The notes beneath the pieces were generated by a model. The model was not told where the DNA came from and made no database searches. It worked only from the letters and a program-made list of their open reading frames with translations. Shown here piece after piece: positions 39,609 through 47,766 of a stretch of 64,000 nt of DNA. Within the stretch, counting starts at the first letter, position 1; the number at the start of each line of letters is the position of its first letter. This DNA is from UBA10161 sp038891035 (lineage in GTDB: Archaea; Micrarchaeota; Micrarchaeia; Anstonellales; Anstonellaceae), in the NCBI GenBank assembly GCA_038891035.1, contig JAWAEW010000006.1:1-64000 (forward strand). The letters run 5' to 3'. Position numbers and translations under genes: made by a program.

Positions 39609-42600
39609 TTATAACTGTGGCTCATTTGCCTTTGGAAGCTGCTTTTTTTCCTTCTCCTTTCTTGAGCCTTCAAAAAATATCCAAGCAGCCAAGAGGATGA
39701 AAATGACTGATGCCAGTCCAAGGCCTATCGCTTTTATATCCAATTGTGGCTTTCTAGAGAGAATTGCATTTGCTGTTCGGATGGCTTTTTCGGAGGAGAC
39801 TAACGAGTCAGCATAAAGCCCTGCTTCAAAAAACTCTTCTGATTTTGAAAGCTCTTGCTTCAATTGAACTACTTCGTCTTCCCTGGCAGATCCGCTTGCC
39901 TCCTCAACTGCAAGCTGTGCTACTTGCAGAGATGACTGTGCTGAAGATTTTAGCTGAAGCAGTGCCTTGTCAATCGTCTCCTCAAGTTGCAAGATTTCCT
40001 GCAAGGAAAGATTCACCTCTGAGAGGACTTTGAATGGATCTTTCTGCTTTGCAGAGATTCTTTTTTGGGCTGCATCCAATTTCTCTTGTGCATCGGAAGG
40101 CATGATGGAAAGTTTGCGCTTTGTTTGCGAGGAAAGAGAAGAATATTGTTGGGCATACTGCAAAAGTTTTTCTTCTATTGCGCTTTTGCGCTTTGTAAAT
40201 TCGGCTTTCAAAACTTCAGCCTCTTCTGCTGCAGCTTGCAGTTTTAACTGCTCAATTTTTTCTGAATTTTCTATCAGCACTGCTGCAAGGGCCGCTCGCT
40301 CAAAGGATGAAAGAAAATCACCTTTTGTATAAAGCACGAATGCTTCGCTTATTTGCTCTTGGGCCTGTGCTGGAGGACTTTTCATGGAAGATAGCGCCTG
40401 TGCAGTAGAAGAAGCTGTTTTTGATGCAAGGGTTGCAATTGATGAAGTAAATTGGTTGTATGATTTGCGAAGAGTTGATACTGCTTCACCTGCTTTGCCT
40501 TGGTCAAACAATAGCTGGGCCTGGTTTTTGGCATCAGACAATGCAAAAATAAGCGAGGACAGCTGTGCGGCCTTAGAAGTTGCATTTGCTGAAAGTAGTC
40601 TGTTTATAGACTCGTTAGCAATAGATAGAGCTTGTGCTATTTTGGCGCTTTCACTTTCAAATTCAAAATGCATTGGGATTTCGATGGATCGGGGCATGAG
40701 TAAAAGAAGTGAGAGGGCCTCTTCGGTCTTGTTTTGCTGTAAAAGAAGCTTTGCCTGAGAAAGAATTGTCTGTAGGCTGCTTTTGTTGGAAAAGGTTGTC
40801 TGAAGCTCTGCTTGCAGCAAAGCCTCATCTGCAGCTGAAGCAAGACTGTTTATAGTGAAAGTTGCAAGGAATTGTAAGCTTTGGCTGCTTTGTGGTAATT
40901 CAAATGAAAAGCTTGCTTGGGTATTTCCTCCAAAAGAGACAAAATTCTGTTTTGAAATTTTATGCGTGCCGATTGGAACAATTGAGAAATTAGAGGCGCT
41001 AAACGGCTCGTGAAGGAGGACGGTTGCCTCTTCACAGCCAATGGCAATGTCACGCACTTCAACCACATATGAAATTTTTGCTGCGGTGCTGCTTTTTTCA
41101 AATGAACTTTCCTTTTTTATGACTTTGAAAGGCTCGAGCAGATAGTACTTTATAGTAAGCAAGTGTTGTCCTGCAGGGACTCTTTCTATTTTGCCATAAA
41201 TTTGTGGATGTGGCACATTTACAGACTCAAGCCTATAGGAAGTTCCTGAAAAGTGGGCGTATGCCTCTTTGGAAGGGCCAGCTGTGCTTTCTTGGATGAA
41301 AAGAACGGGTAGAAAAGAGGATGCAGAAAAGCTTATTGAAAGCTCGATTTCTGCCTCTTGTGGAAATGCTTTCTTGCATTTTTGAAAAGATGAGGTCTTT
41401 TTTGTTGGAGAATACTCTTTTTCGAAACGGAAGAAAAATGACTGTTGCGGCGAGACGGAAGGGACCACTATAGTGGTTTGACCGTCCTTGTAAAATGCAT
41501 CAAGTAAGGTACCTTCTGTTGCTTCTGAGGAGTAAAGCGGTATGCTGGTTTTGGCTGAAAAAGAAATTGGAGCTGTTGATGAGAAGTTAGACGGGTTTGA
41601 AGTAAGTAGTGCTATCTGGGCTTTTTGGGTTTGTCCAAGCACAGGGGGCGGGATTAGCTCTAATGGTTTGACATTTTGTGAAAGCATAAAAGAAAGGAAA
41701 TCCGGTATTCTGTTTTGTTTTTTTGCCTTCAACTTGGTCAATTCAGCTTGGATTTCTTTGAGTTTTCCTGCGGCTTTTTCGAACTTACAGTTGCAGCCAT
41801 CAAAGTATAAACCAATTGAATCTATTTCTTGCAACGCAAATGCGTCCTGCTGCCTCAAAACAGCAGCATCCTGAAGCAAGCGGCAGTAATCTTCTTCTAT
41901 ATGACTGTAGTGCGCCTCAAGTAACAAAAGAACCTCGTTTTTTTGCTCATAAAGTAGTTTAAGTAGTTTGTCGTGAAGTTCTTCTTTTGCTGTTAAAAGG
42001 AGGGAGGACTTGAAAAGACCTTCCAGCTCTCTCAGCTGCTCCTTATAGTAAGAAACATCCAATCCGTCTTTTTCTGCCGCATTTAGTAAGTCTTTAAGCT
42101 GGGTGAATGCTTGCCTAACTGTATTGCTGGTGTCTGCAATCTGGCTGCTTTCGGCAAGCAAAATGGCTCTTGATGCGGATTCGACTGCAGATGCGTAGGC
42201 CTTGTATTTTTTGCCCAAGGTCTGTTCAAGAGATGCCTGGGCGTATGCCTTCTTTGCTTCTTCCAGAGCTTTTAATGACTGAAAAGAAAGGCTAGAGGCT
42301 TCAAGAGAGCTTACTGAAAAGTTGATTTTTGATTCTGCCTCTGAAATTGCCTTTTCTGCAATCTTTTTTTCTTCATCTACAGCAGCAACTGCAGCTGAAT
42401 GGACTTTGGAAAGTGAAAGGATTGCGTTCGCAGCTATTGCTTCGGAATCTTTTGCTGACTTTATGGCAATTGCAAGGTAATCTTTCATTTTTGATGATTT
42501 TGCCTTTTGAGCCTCTTGATACATTTGCTTTGCCTTTTCATACTGGGCCTCGGCTTGAATCAGCCCGGCTGCGACTCCCGAAAATTCTGGGCCGACAACC

Positions 42601-43628
42601 ATTTTATCTGCTGCAAAAGCAGGCTCTCCGATTAGAACAATTTCTTCCTTTTTGAGCTCATTAATTTTTGCTGAAAGCTGCTGCAGTGAAGCTTCTGCTG
42701 CAAACTCTGTATTGAGATATTCAGACTCCATTTCTTTTTTTGCTTGCGACAGTTCCTTGTAAATTTTGAGGAGAGACCATACTGCAGAATATTCTCCATC
42801 ACCTGCAGTAATCTGAAGATAGGATCCGAAGCTGATGTTTGAAAAATCAGGCATATGTGGCTTGGATGCAAAGTATTCAACTATAGCATCTGAAGATTTT
42901 TTCTGGCGTTGGCAGAAGTTTGAAAGAGAGGTGGATTTGGACTTTGCATGAAGGAAAGGATCTTTTGCTGCTCCAGAGTACTTTGGACTGCCTGCTCCAG
43001 CATGCTCCAGCTCGTCCAGAAGACTTTGGGCTAGAAAGGCTGCTTCTAAGGCTGCGGCATTTGCATTTTCATATGCATCAGCGGCTTTGCTGAGTGTGGC
43101 TGAGTAATAAATTGGGAAGTAGAATGAATAAACGGATACATCTGCAAGCCGTATAGCTTTGTAAGCCAAAGCTGCCTCAAAAAGAAATGGAAAGGCTGGA
43201 AGGTAAATAAAAGTAAATGAAAAGAGTGCGATGTTTTCCAAATTGTATTCCACTTCTTTTAATGCATCTTTTGCACTTTTCCAGTAATTGTAAGAAATTG
43301 CGTACGCCTCTTTTGCATCTGCGATTGCCTGAGAAGCCGCCTCCATCTTTACTTTTACTTTTTCAACTTCGCGCGAGTTTTCCAAGGAAAGAGAAGAGCG
43401 CAGCTTTTCCCATCCCACCAACGAAACATTTGATATCTCTAGCGTTTTTGTAGAATTAAAAAACTCAAGCGAATAGAACTTTAGTCCGCCGAAGTCATAA
43501 ATGTAAGGGTTTGAGTTAATATATGAAGAAAGAGTCCAAAACCTTTCAAGCGGTGATGGGTTTATGCACTCTGTCAGGCTGGCAAATGAAATGCAAGAAA
43601 GGAAAATGAAAAGCCAAGCCCATTTCAT
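39609..43628 (-). CDS. Giant membrane-anchored surface protein with long coiled-coil regions
   Basis: This 1339-residue protein has a signal peptide (WAWLFIFLSCISFASL), then two extended Ala/Glu/Lys-rich helical regions (about residues 70-150 and 330-660; 970-1280) with predicted coiled coil, a beta-rich middle (about 670-960, e.g. FFRFEKEYSPTKKTSS; IGTHKISKQNFVSFGGN) and a C-terminal helix (LGLASVIFILLAAWIFF) with basic tail. Few Cys. The Ser/Ala content is high. ATG 43628 starts at the signal peptide. ATG 43646, overlapping the upstream stop, would add six residues. Structural role (stalk or surface-layer bracing) is inference. Confidence 0.78.
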   Translation of the reverse strand: MKWAWLFIFLSCISFASLTECINPSPLERFWTLSSYINSNPYIYDFGGLKFYSLEFFNSTKTLEISNVSLVGWEKLRSSLSLENSREVEKVKVKMEAASQAIADAKEAYAISYNYWKSAKDALKEVEYNLENIALFSFTFIYLPAFPFLFEAALAYKAIRLADVSVYSFYFPIYYSATLSKAADAYENANAAALEAAFLAQSLLDELEHAGAGSPKYSGAAKDPFLHAKSKSTSLSNFCQRQKKSSDAIVEYFASKPHMPDFSNISFGSYLQITAGDGEYSAVWSLLKIYKELSQAKKEMESEYLNTEFAAEASLQQLSAKINELKKEEIVLIGEPAFAADKMVVGPEFSGVAAGLIQAEAQYEKAKQMYQEAQKAKSSKMKDYLAIAIKSAKDSEAIAANAILSLSKVHSAAVAAVDEEKKIAEKAISEAESKINFSVSSLEASSLSFQSLKALEEAKKAYAQASLEQTLGKKYKAYASAVESASRAILLAESSQIADTSNTVRQAFTQLKDLLNAAEKDGLDVSYYKEQLRELEGLFKSSLLLTAKEELHDKLLKLLYEQKNEVLLLLEAHYSHIEEDYCRLLQDAAVLRQQDAFALQEIDSIGLYFDGCNCKFEKAAGKLKEIQAELTKLKAKKQNRIPDFLSFMLSQNVKPLELIPPPVLGQTQKAQIALLTSNPSNFSSTAPISFSAKTSIPLYSSEATEGTLLDAFYKDGQTTIVVPSVSPQQSFFFRFEKEYSPTKKTSSFQKCKKAFPQEAEIELSISFSASSFLPVLFIQESTAGPSKEAYAHFSGTSYRLESVNVPHPQIYGKIERVPAGQHLLTIKYYLLEPFKVIKKESSFEKSSTAAKISYVVEVRDIAIGCEEATVLLHEPFSASNFSIVPIGTHKISKQNFVSFGGNTQASFSFELPQSSQSLQFLATFTINSLASAADEALLQAELQTTFSNKSSLQTILSQAKLLLQQNKTEEALSLLLLMPRSIEIPMHFEFESESAKIAQALSIANESINRLLSANATSKAAQLSSLIFALSDAKNQAQLLFDQGKAGEAVSTLRKSYNQFTSSIATLASKTASSTAQALSSMKSPPAQAQEQISEAFVLYTKGDFLSSFERAALAAVLIENSEKIEQLKLQAAAEEAEVLKAEFTKRKSAIEEKLLQYAQQYSSLSSQTKRKLSIMPSDAQEKLDAAQKRISAKQKDPFKVLSEVNLSLQEILQLEETIDKALLQLKSSAQSSLQVAQLAVEEASGSAREDEVVQLKQELSKSEEFFEAGLYADSLVSSEKAIRTANAILSRKPQLDIKAIGLGLASVIFILLAAWIFFEGSRKEKEKKQLPKANEPQL

Positions 43629-43642
43629 ATTAAATTCGCCGA

Positions 43643-44275
43643 TCATACAAGCGGAGAGAGGATGCGCACATCTACTTTTCCGCCCGTTTTCTCTTCTACA
43701 GCCAGCTTGAATTTTTCTGGGTCTGCTTTAAGTTCTTTCAGATAGTTGTAGTGGATTGGGATTACGATTTTTGGCATTATTGCTGCCGCTGCTTGGGCAG
43801 CTTCAATCTCATTCATAGTGTAAGTTCCACCTATTGGCAAAAGCGCAATGTCGCATTTATAGCTTGACATTTCAGGAATGAAGTCTGTGTCACCTGCAAA
43901 ATACACGGATGCCGATTTGAACCTTACGATATAGCCTGCTCCTGCACCTTTTGGATGGAAAGGTTTGTTTATGTTGTATGCATGAACAGCTTCGATTGTT
44001 GCGTTTCCCACATTTTCTTTTTGGCCTATTTCAATTACCCTGCACGGGAGCTTGCATCCATGCCCTATCAGAACTGTGCTTGGTTTAGTGATGGATGGCG
44101 CTTGAACACAGTGATCAAAATGGCCGTGGGAGTAAAGAATGACATCCGCAGGCTTAGCTCCTTTTGGAAGGACAAACGGGTCAATGTATATGGCCATGCC
44201 TTCTGCTTCAATCAAAACAGATGCATGACCAAGCCAAGTAATCTTAACACCTGAAAAAGAGGTGCTGCTTGCCAT
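43643..44275 (-). CDS. UPF0173 metal-dependent hydrolase
   Basis: This 210-residue MBL-fold protein has the full set of ligands: ITWLGHASVLI (near residue 12), LYSHGHFDHC (near residue 47), VYFAGDTDFIPEM (near residue 123) and IVIPIHYNY (near residue 171). Its biochemical substrate is not known. It is the intact paralogue of the 16342-17013 protein. It precedes the giant surface gene with a 4-bp overlap to the longer start of that gene. Confidence 0.9.
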   Translation of the reverse strand: MASSTSFSGVKITWLGHASVLIEAEGMAIYIDPFVLPKGAKPADVILYSHGHFDHCVQAPSITKPSTVLIGHGCKLPCRVIEIGQKENVGNATIEAVHAYNINKPFHPKGAGAGYIVRFKSASVYFAGDTDFIPEMSSYKCDIALLPIGGTYTMNEIEAAQAAAAIMPKIVIPIHYNYLKELKADPEKFKLAVEEKTGGKVDVRILSPLV

Positions 44276-44344
44276 AAAAGAAAAGTGAACATAGAGTTTT
44301 TTAGCCTTTAGTGCTTACAAAAACCAAGTCTTGAAGGTGCAAAT

Positions 44345-45571
44345 ATGACAGAAGAGATACTTTATGACGCAATTGTGGTTGGTGGTGGGCCTGCCGGCTC
44401 AACTGCCGCAGCCTTTTTGTCAAGGAAAGGCAGGAAAGTGCTTTTGCTTGAAAAGGAGGCCTGGCCGCGCAACAAAACTTGTGGGGATGCAATCTCTGGA
44501 AAATCAGTTGGGGTTTTGCGAGAACTAGGTCTGACTGAAGAGCTTGAAAAGGCAGACCATGGAGAAGTGACCGGCTTAACTTTTTCATCCCCTAACGGTA
44601 CTGTGGTGACCATACCTTTCAAAGGAAGCGATGGGCAAATAGCCAAAGGGTATGTTTGCAGAAGAATGGTTTATGACCACATTCTTTGGAATTGTGCAAA
44701 GAGTACTTGCGATGCATATGATGGGACAGCAGTTGTGGGAGTTATAAAAAATAATGGAAAGATTGTTGGCGTAAAAGCGAAGGATAAAAGTGGCAGGGAA
44801 ATGGAATTCCAAGGAAAGATAATTATTGGAGCAGATGGTGTTTCTTCATTGATTGCAAGGGAAATACGTGGAAGTGAAGTAGATCCTCAGCATACATGCA
44901 TAGCCTATCGGGCTTACTACAGCGGGATAACAGGCATGAACTCGACTTTGGAGATACATTTCGTAAAGTCAATAATGCCTGGCTATTTCTGGATATTCCC
45001 GCTTGAAAAAGGTCTTGCAAATGTTGGGGTCGGGATGGTAATGAGCGATATGAAGAAAGGGAATGTGAACTTGCATCAGGCAATGTTAGATATTATCCAG
45101 AAAAACCCACTTTTCAAGGAGAGGTTCGCGACTGCAACACAGGCTTCGCCCATAAGTGCATGGTCCTTGCCTTTTGGCTCAAAAAGAAGAAAAGTAAGCG
45201 GCGAGGGCGTGCTTTTGGTGGGCGATGCTGCAGGCTTGGTAGATCCTTTTTCTGGGGAAGGTATAGGAAATGCAATGACTTCGGGTAAAATTGCAGCAGC
45301 AATTGCTGACGAGGCGCTTTCAAAAGGTGATACCAGCGCAGAAGCGCTGGCAAAATATGATCAAGCTCTTTGGAATGAGATAGGTAATGAGCTGCAAACA
45401 AGCTATGCCATGCAGAAGCTTGGGAGGATTGAGTGGCTTTTGAATTTTGTGGTCAACAAGGCTGCAACAAGCCCGAAAGCACGAGAAGCAATTGCTGGCA
45501 CATTTTCAAATGAGGAAGCAAAAAGAGACTATATGTCTCCGCTTTTTTACCTTCGCTTGCTATTCCTTTGA
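44345..45571 (+). CDS. Geranylgeranyl reductase family FAD-dependent protein
   Basis: This 408-residue flavoprotein is closely related to the reductase at 1005-2216. It has VVGGGPAGSTAAAFLSRKG (FAD), CGDAISG, MPGYFWIFPLEKGLANVG near residue 213, and VLLVGDAAGLVDPFSGEGIG near residue 291. The GGTGCAAAT before ATG 44345 is a standard-position ribosome binding site, unlike its probably leaderless paralogue. Ends overlap the convergent coiled-coil gene by 12 bp. It probably saturates membrane lipid chains. Confidence 0.92.
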   Translation: MTEEILYDAIVVGGGPAGSTAAAFLSRKGRKVLLLEKEAWPRNKTCGDAISGKSVGVLRELGLTEELEKADHGEVTGLTFSSPNGTVVTIPFKGSDGQIAKGYVCRRMVYDHILWNCAKSTCDAYDGTAVVGVIKNNGKIVGVKAKDKSGREMEFQGKIIIGADGVSSLIAREIRGSEVDPQHTCIAYRAYYSGITGMNSTLEIHFVKSIMPGYFWIFPLEKGLANVGVGMVMSDMKKGNVNLHQAMLDIIQKNPLFKERFATATQASPISAWSLPFGSKRRKVSGEGVLLVGDAAGLVDPFSGEGIGNAMTSGKIAAAIADEALSKGDTSAEALAKYDQALWNEIGNELQTSYAMQKLGRIEWLLNFVVNKAATSPKAREAIAGTFSNEEAKRDYMSPLFYLRLLFL

Positions 45572-46300
45572 GGCGGGTTTCTTCTCTTTCTTTTCTATTA
45601 TTGCAATTTGGTCAAGGGTAACCGTGTCCTCGTAATTGCCCATATATTTTGAAAGCTGCTTTTTGCGGAGACGCTCGTTTTCTTCCTTTACCCTTTGCTT
45701 GAGTTGCTCCAACCTTTTTTGCTGCTCTTGTTTTCTTCTTTCCTGAGCCTCCTTTCGCTCAGCAAGCACTTCTGCATATTTTTGGTCGCATGCCTTGCGC
45801 ACGGAAGCAAGCTCGTGCTCAAGCGCCTTTATTTCTGCGACTATCTCTTTTAGCATTCGCCGCTGCTCGTGGAATTTATTTCGAAGCTCATCCACTTCCT
45901 TGTTTTTTGCAATTTGCTCATTGAGTTCCTTTATTTTCTTTATCATTTCTTTCTCTTTTTTGGGAGTGTACGCTTCTGTTGCTATTGCAAATTCAAGCCT
46001 TTCGACTTCGGCGATCAGCCTTGGGGTTTTACTTCCGCCTTTGACTGAAATTAGGCTTTTGATTTGCGCTATTTCCTTTCTGCATGTGGTAGCCTGTTGG
46101 TTCTTGGCTTTCAGCTGTTGAATGATTTGCTTTCTTTTTTGTACAAGTGTGTCCAGTTCTTGCTCCTTTTGGGTTCTTGGCCGCTTAGGCTTTGTAGAAG
46201 GCTGCGACTGCTGCTGTGGACTTGGTGGGAGCTTAGCAATCTCTCTAAGCCCTTGTGGAAGGTCTGAAACACTTGGTGTCTGATTTTCTGTCTGGTCCAA
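45560..46300 (-). CDS. Cytosolic coiled-coil protein, TTG start
   Basis: This 246-residue protein has a Pro/Gln-rich head (QGLREIAKLPPSPQQQSQPS) followed by a continuous Lys/Glu/Arg coiled coil from about residue 45 to 220, with one Cys (RKACDQ) and another (TTCRKE). No family is recognised. It recalls the archaeal phosphoserine phosphatase-like coiled-coil proteins of unknown role. TTG 46300 is chosen because GGTAATTTT precedes it at the usual distance. The frame upstream to 46516 crosses the candidate structured RNA and looks non-coding. Confidence 0.65.
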   Translation of the reverse strand: MDQTENQTPSVSDLPQGLREIAKLPPSPQQQSQPSTKPKRPRTQKEQELDTLVQKRKQIIQQLKAKNQQATTCRKEIAQIKSLISVKGGSKTPRLIAEVERLEFAIATEAYTPKKEKEMIKKIKELNEQIAKNKEVDELRNKFHEQRRMLKEIVAEIKALEHELASVRKACDQKYAEVLAERKEAQERRKQEQQKRLEQLKQRVKEENERLRKKQLSKYMGNYEDTVTLDQIAIIEKKEKKPASKE

Positions 46301-46660
46301 AAAATTACCTTTTGATAAATTATTTTGATGTTTTATTATCTTTTGTTGTTTTTCGTGTTCATTTATATAGAAAGATTTATATATTAGACTCCTGCAAAAT
46401 CTAACAGGAAATGCCCGTCTTCTGTTCTGTCTGACGACAGAAAACTGGTCGCCTTGCCTGCGCGAGGAGCGCAGGCCTACTTTTATTATAACTTCTTTGC
46501 CTGTAACAATAGCCACTCCCTAATTTGTGCTATCAAAAGCAGGCAGATAATTGCTGCCAGCCGAACTGTCTTATCCTGGCTTTCAAGCACCAAGAAAATG
46601 CAAAATGCGGCAGGGAGAAGCAGGAACATTCTCCCAGCAAAAATTTTTTTTATATCCATT
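46301..46660. other. 360-bp intergenic region with a candidate structured RNA
   Basis: No protein gene is supported here. Bases 46361-46383 hold overlapping AT-rich TATA-like elements (ATTTATATAG and ATTTATATATTA) that may serve the coiled-coil gene on the minus strand and the RNA on the plus strand. 46384-46490 is described separately as a structured RNA. From 46491 to the gapdh stop the sequence shows nothing recognisable. Confidence 0.5.
46384..46490 (+). ncRNA. Candidate structured non-coding RNA (three-part fold)
   Basis: Three pairing elements follow each other. TTAGA (46384-46388) pairs with TCTAA (46400-46404) while TCCTG (46390-46394) pairs with CAGGA (46405-46409), which together form an H-type pseudoknot. 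TTCTGTC (46425-46431) pairs with GACAGAA (46436-46442) over TGAC. GCCTGCGC (46456-46463) pairs perfectly with GCGCAGGC (46469-46476) over GAGGA, followed by T-rich sequence. A TATA-like element 46361-46369 would start transcription near 46388 on the plus strand. No known RNA family is recognised. Orientation is the weakest point, since the hairpins are symmetric. Confidence 0.45.
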
Positions 46661-47704
46661 TCAAATCATCTTTAGGGTCATATCTATCATCCTGTTTGAA
46701 AAGCCCCATTCGTTGTCATACCAGGCAAGAGTCTTTGCTTGCTTGCCTATCACTTTTGTTGAAAGCGCATCAAAAATCGAGCTTGCTGGATTGTGGACTA
46801 TATCTTGCGATACTATTGGGTCCTCGGTATATTCTAAAATGCCTTTCATCTTGCCTTCTGCTGCTTTTTTGACTGCATTGTTTATTTCTTCTGCTGTAGC
46901 TTCTTTCTTGAGAATGCAAGTTAGGTCGTTTACTGAGCCCGTCGGCACTGGTACACGCAGCGCAATTCCGTCCATCTTGCCTTTTAGTTTCGGCAGCACT
47001 TCACCTATTGCTTTGGCTGCCCCTGTTGAAGTTGGAATAATGTTTATTGCGCCTGCTCTTGCTCTGCGGAAGTCTTTGTGATAAGCGTCCAGTATCATCT
47101 GGTCGTTGGTGTATGCATGACAAGTAGTCATAAATCCGCTTTCAATCCCGAATGCATCATCTAATACTTTTGCAACAGGAGCAAGACAGTTTGTGGTGCA
47201 CGAACCAATTGATACGATTTTATGCTTATTTTTGTCATACATTTTGTCGTTTACTCCTATCACGATGGTTGCATCTGCTTCCCCGCCCTTACAAGGAGCG
47301 GAGATCAGCACTTTCTTTGCGCCGGCTTGAAGATGTTTGGATGCTCCTGCTCGATCTGTAAATGCGCCTGTGCATTCTAAAACTACATCTACTTCCATCG
47401 CTTTCCAGTCAAGTGTGGATGGGTCTCTGGAGGAAACAAGTGGGATTTCATAGCCTTCTATCGTGAGTGTTGCCACGTGGCCGGGCACCTTGGGCTTGCC
47501 TGAAAGCGGTTCTCCTTTTACAGAGCCTGCAAATTTTCCTTGAGTGGAGTCATATTTGAAAAGATGTGCTGCTAGGCGCGGATCATGAGTATCATTAATT
47601 GCGACTATGTCAAATGCTTTCCCTACCAATCCGCGCTCGAATGCTGCGCGGACGACCAACTTGCCAATTCTTCCAAAACCATTCACTGCAATTTTTGGAG
47701 CCAT
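46661..47704 (-). CDS. gap: Glyceraldehyde-3-phosphate dehydrogenase, bacterial type (class I)
   Basis: This 347-residue enzyme oxidises and phosphorylates glyceraldehyde-3-phosphate. The Rossmann motif IAVNGFGRIGKLVVRAAFE and the active-site SIGSCTTNCLAPVAKVLDD (near residue 152) are those of bacterial and eukaryotic class I GAPDH, as is WYDNEWGFSNRMIDM at the C-terminus. Archaea usually carry class II enzymes with a different signature. The Asp in VAINDTHDP suggests NAD preference. GGTGTGTTTG before ATG 47704 decides the start. Probably acquired by transfer, though retained in several DPANN groups. Confidence 0.95.
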   Translation of the reverse strand: MAPKIAVNGFGRIGKLVVRAAFERGLVGKAFDIVAINDTHDPRLAAHLFKYDSTQGKFAGSVKGEPLSGKPKVPGHVATLTIEGYEIPLVSSRDPSTLDWKAMEVDVVLECTGAFTDRAGASKHLQAGAKKVLISAPCKGGEADATIVIGVNDKMYDKNKHKIVSIGSCTTNCLAPVAKVLDDAFGIESGFMTTCHAYTNDQMILDAYHKDFRRARAGAINIIPTSTGAAKAIGEVLPKLKGKMDGIALRVPVPTGSVNDLTCILKKEATAEEINNAVKKAAEGKMKGILEYTEDPIVSQDIVHNPASSIFDALSTKVIGKQAKTLAWYDNEWGFSNRMIDMTLKMI

Positions 47705-47735
47705 CAAACACACCTCTTTCACTACACACTCAAGC

Positions 47736-47747
47736 TAATTAATTAAT
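47736..47747. promoter_or_regulatory. TATA-like element between gap and polB
   Basis: TAATTAATTAAT is centred 25.5 bp before ATG 47767 (plus, leaderless) and 37.5 bp before ATG 47704 (minus, leaving room for a 12-nt leader with GGTG). One symmetric element may serve both genes. Confidence 0.5.
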
Positions 47748-47766
47748 CCTTGCGTAAAATAGTGCG

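Noticed and set aside
46384..46490. tRNA, C/D-box RNA or 7S RNA reading of the structured region
   Set aside because: No cloverleaf can be formed, no paired C and D boxes are seen in correct spacing, and length is far too short for 7S RNA.
46301..46516. N-terminal extension of the coiled-coil protein
   Set aside because: The frame is open to 46516 but its residues are basic and low in helix pattern, run across the structured RNA candidate, and TTG 46300 has a ribosome binding site.
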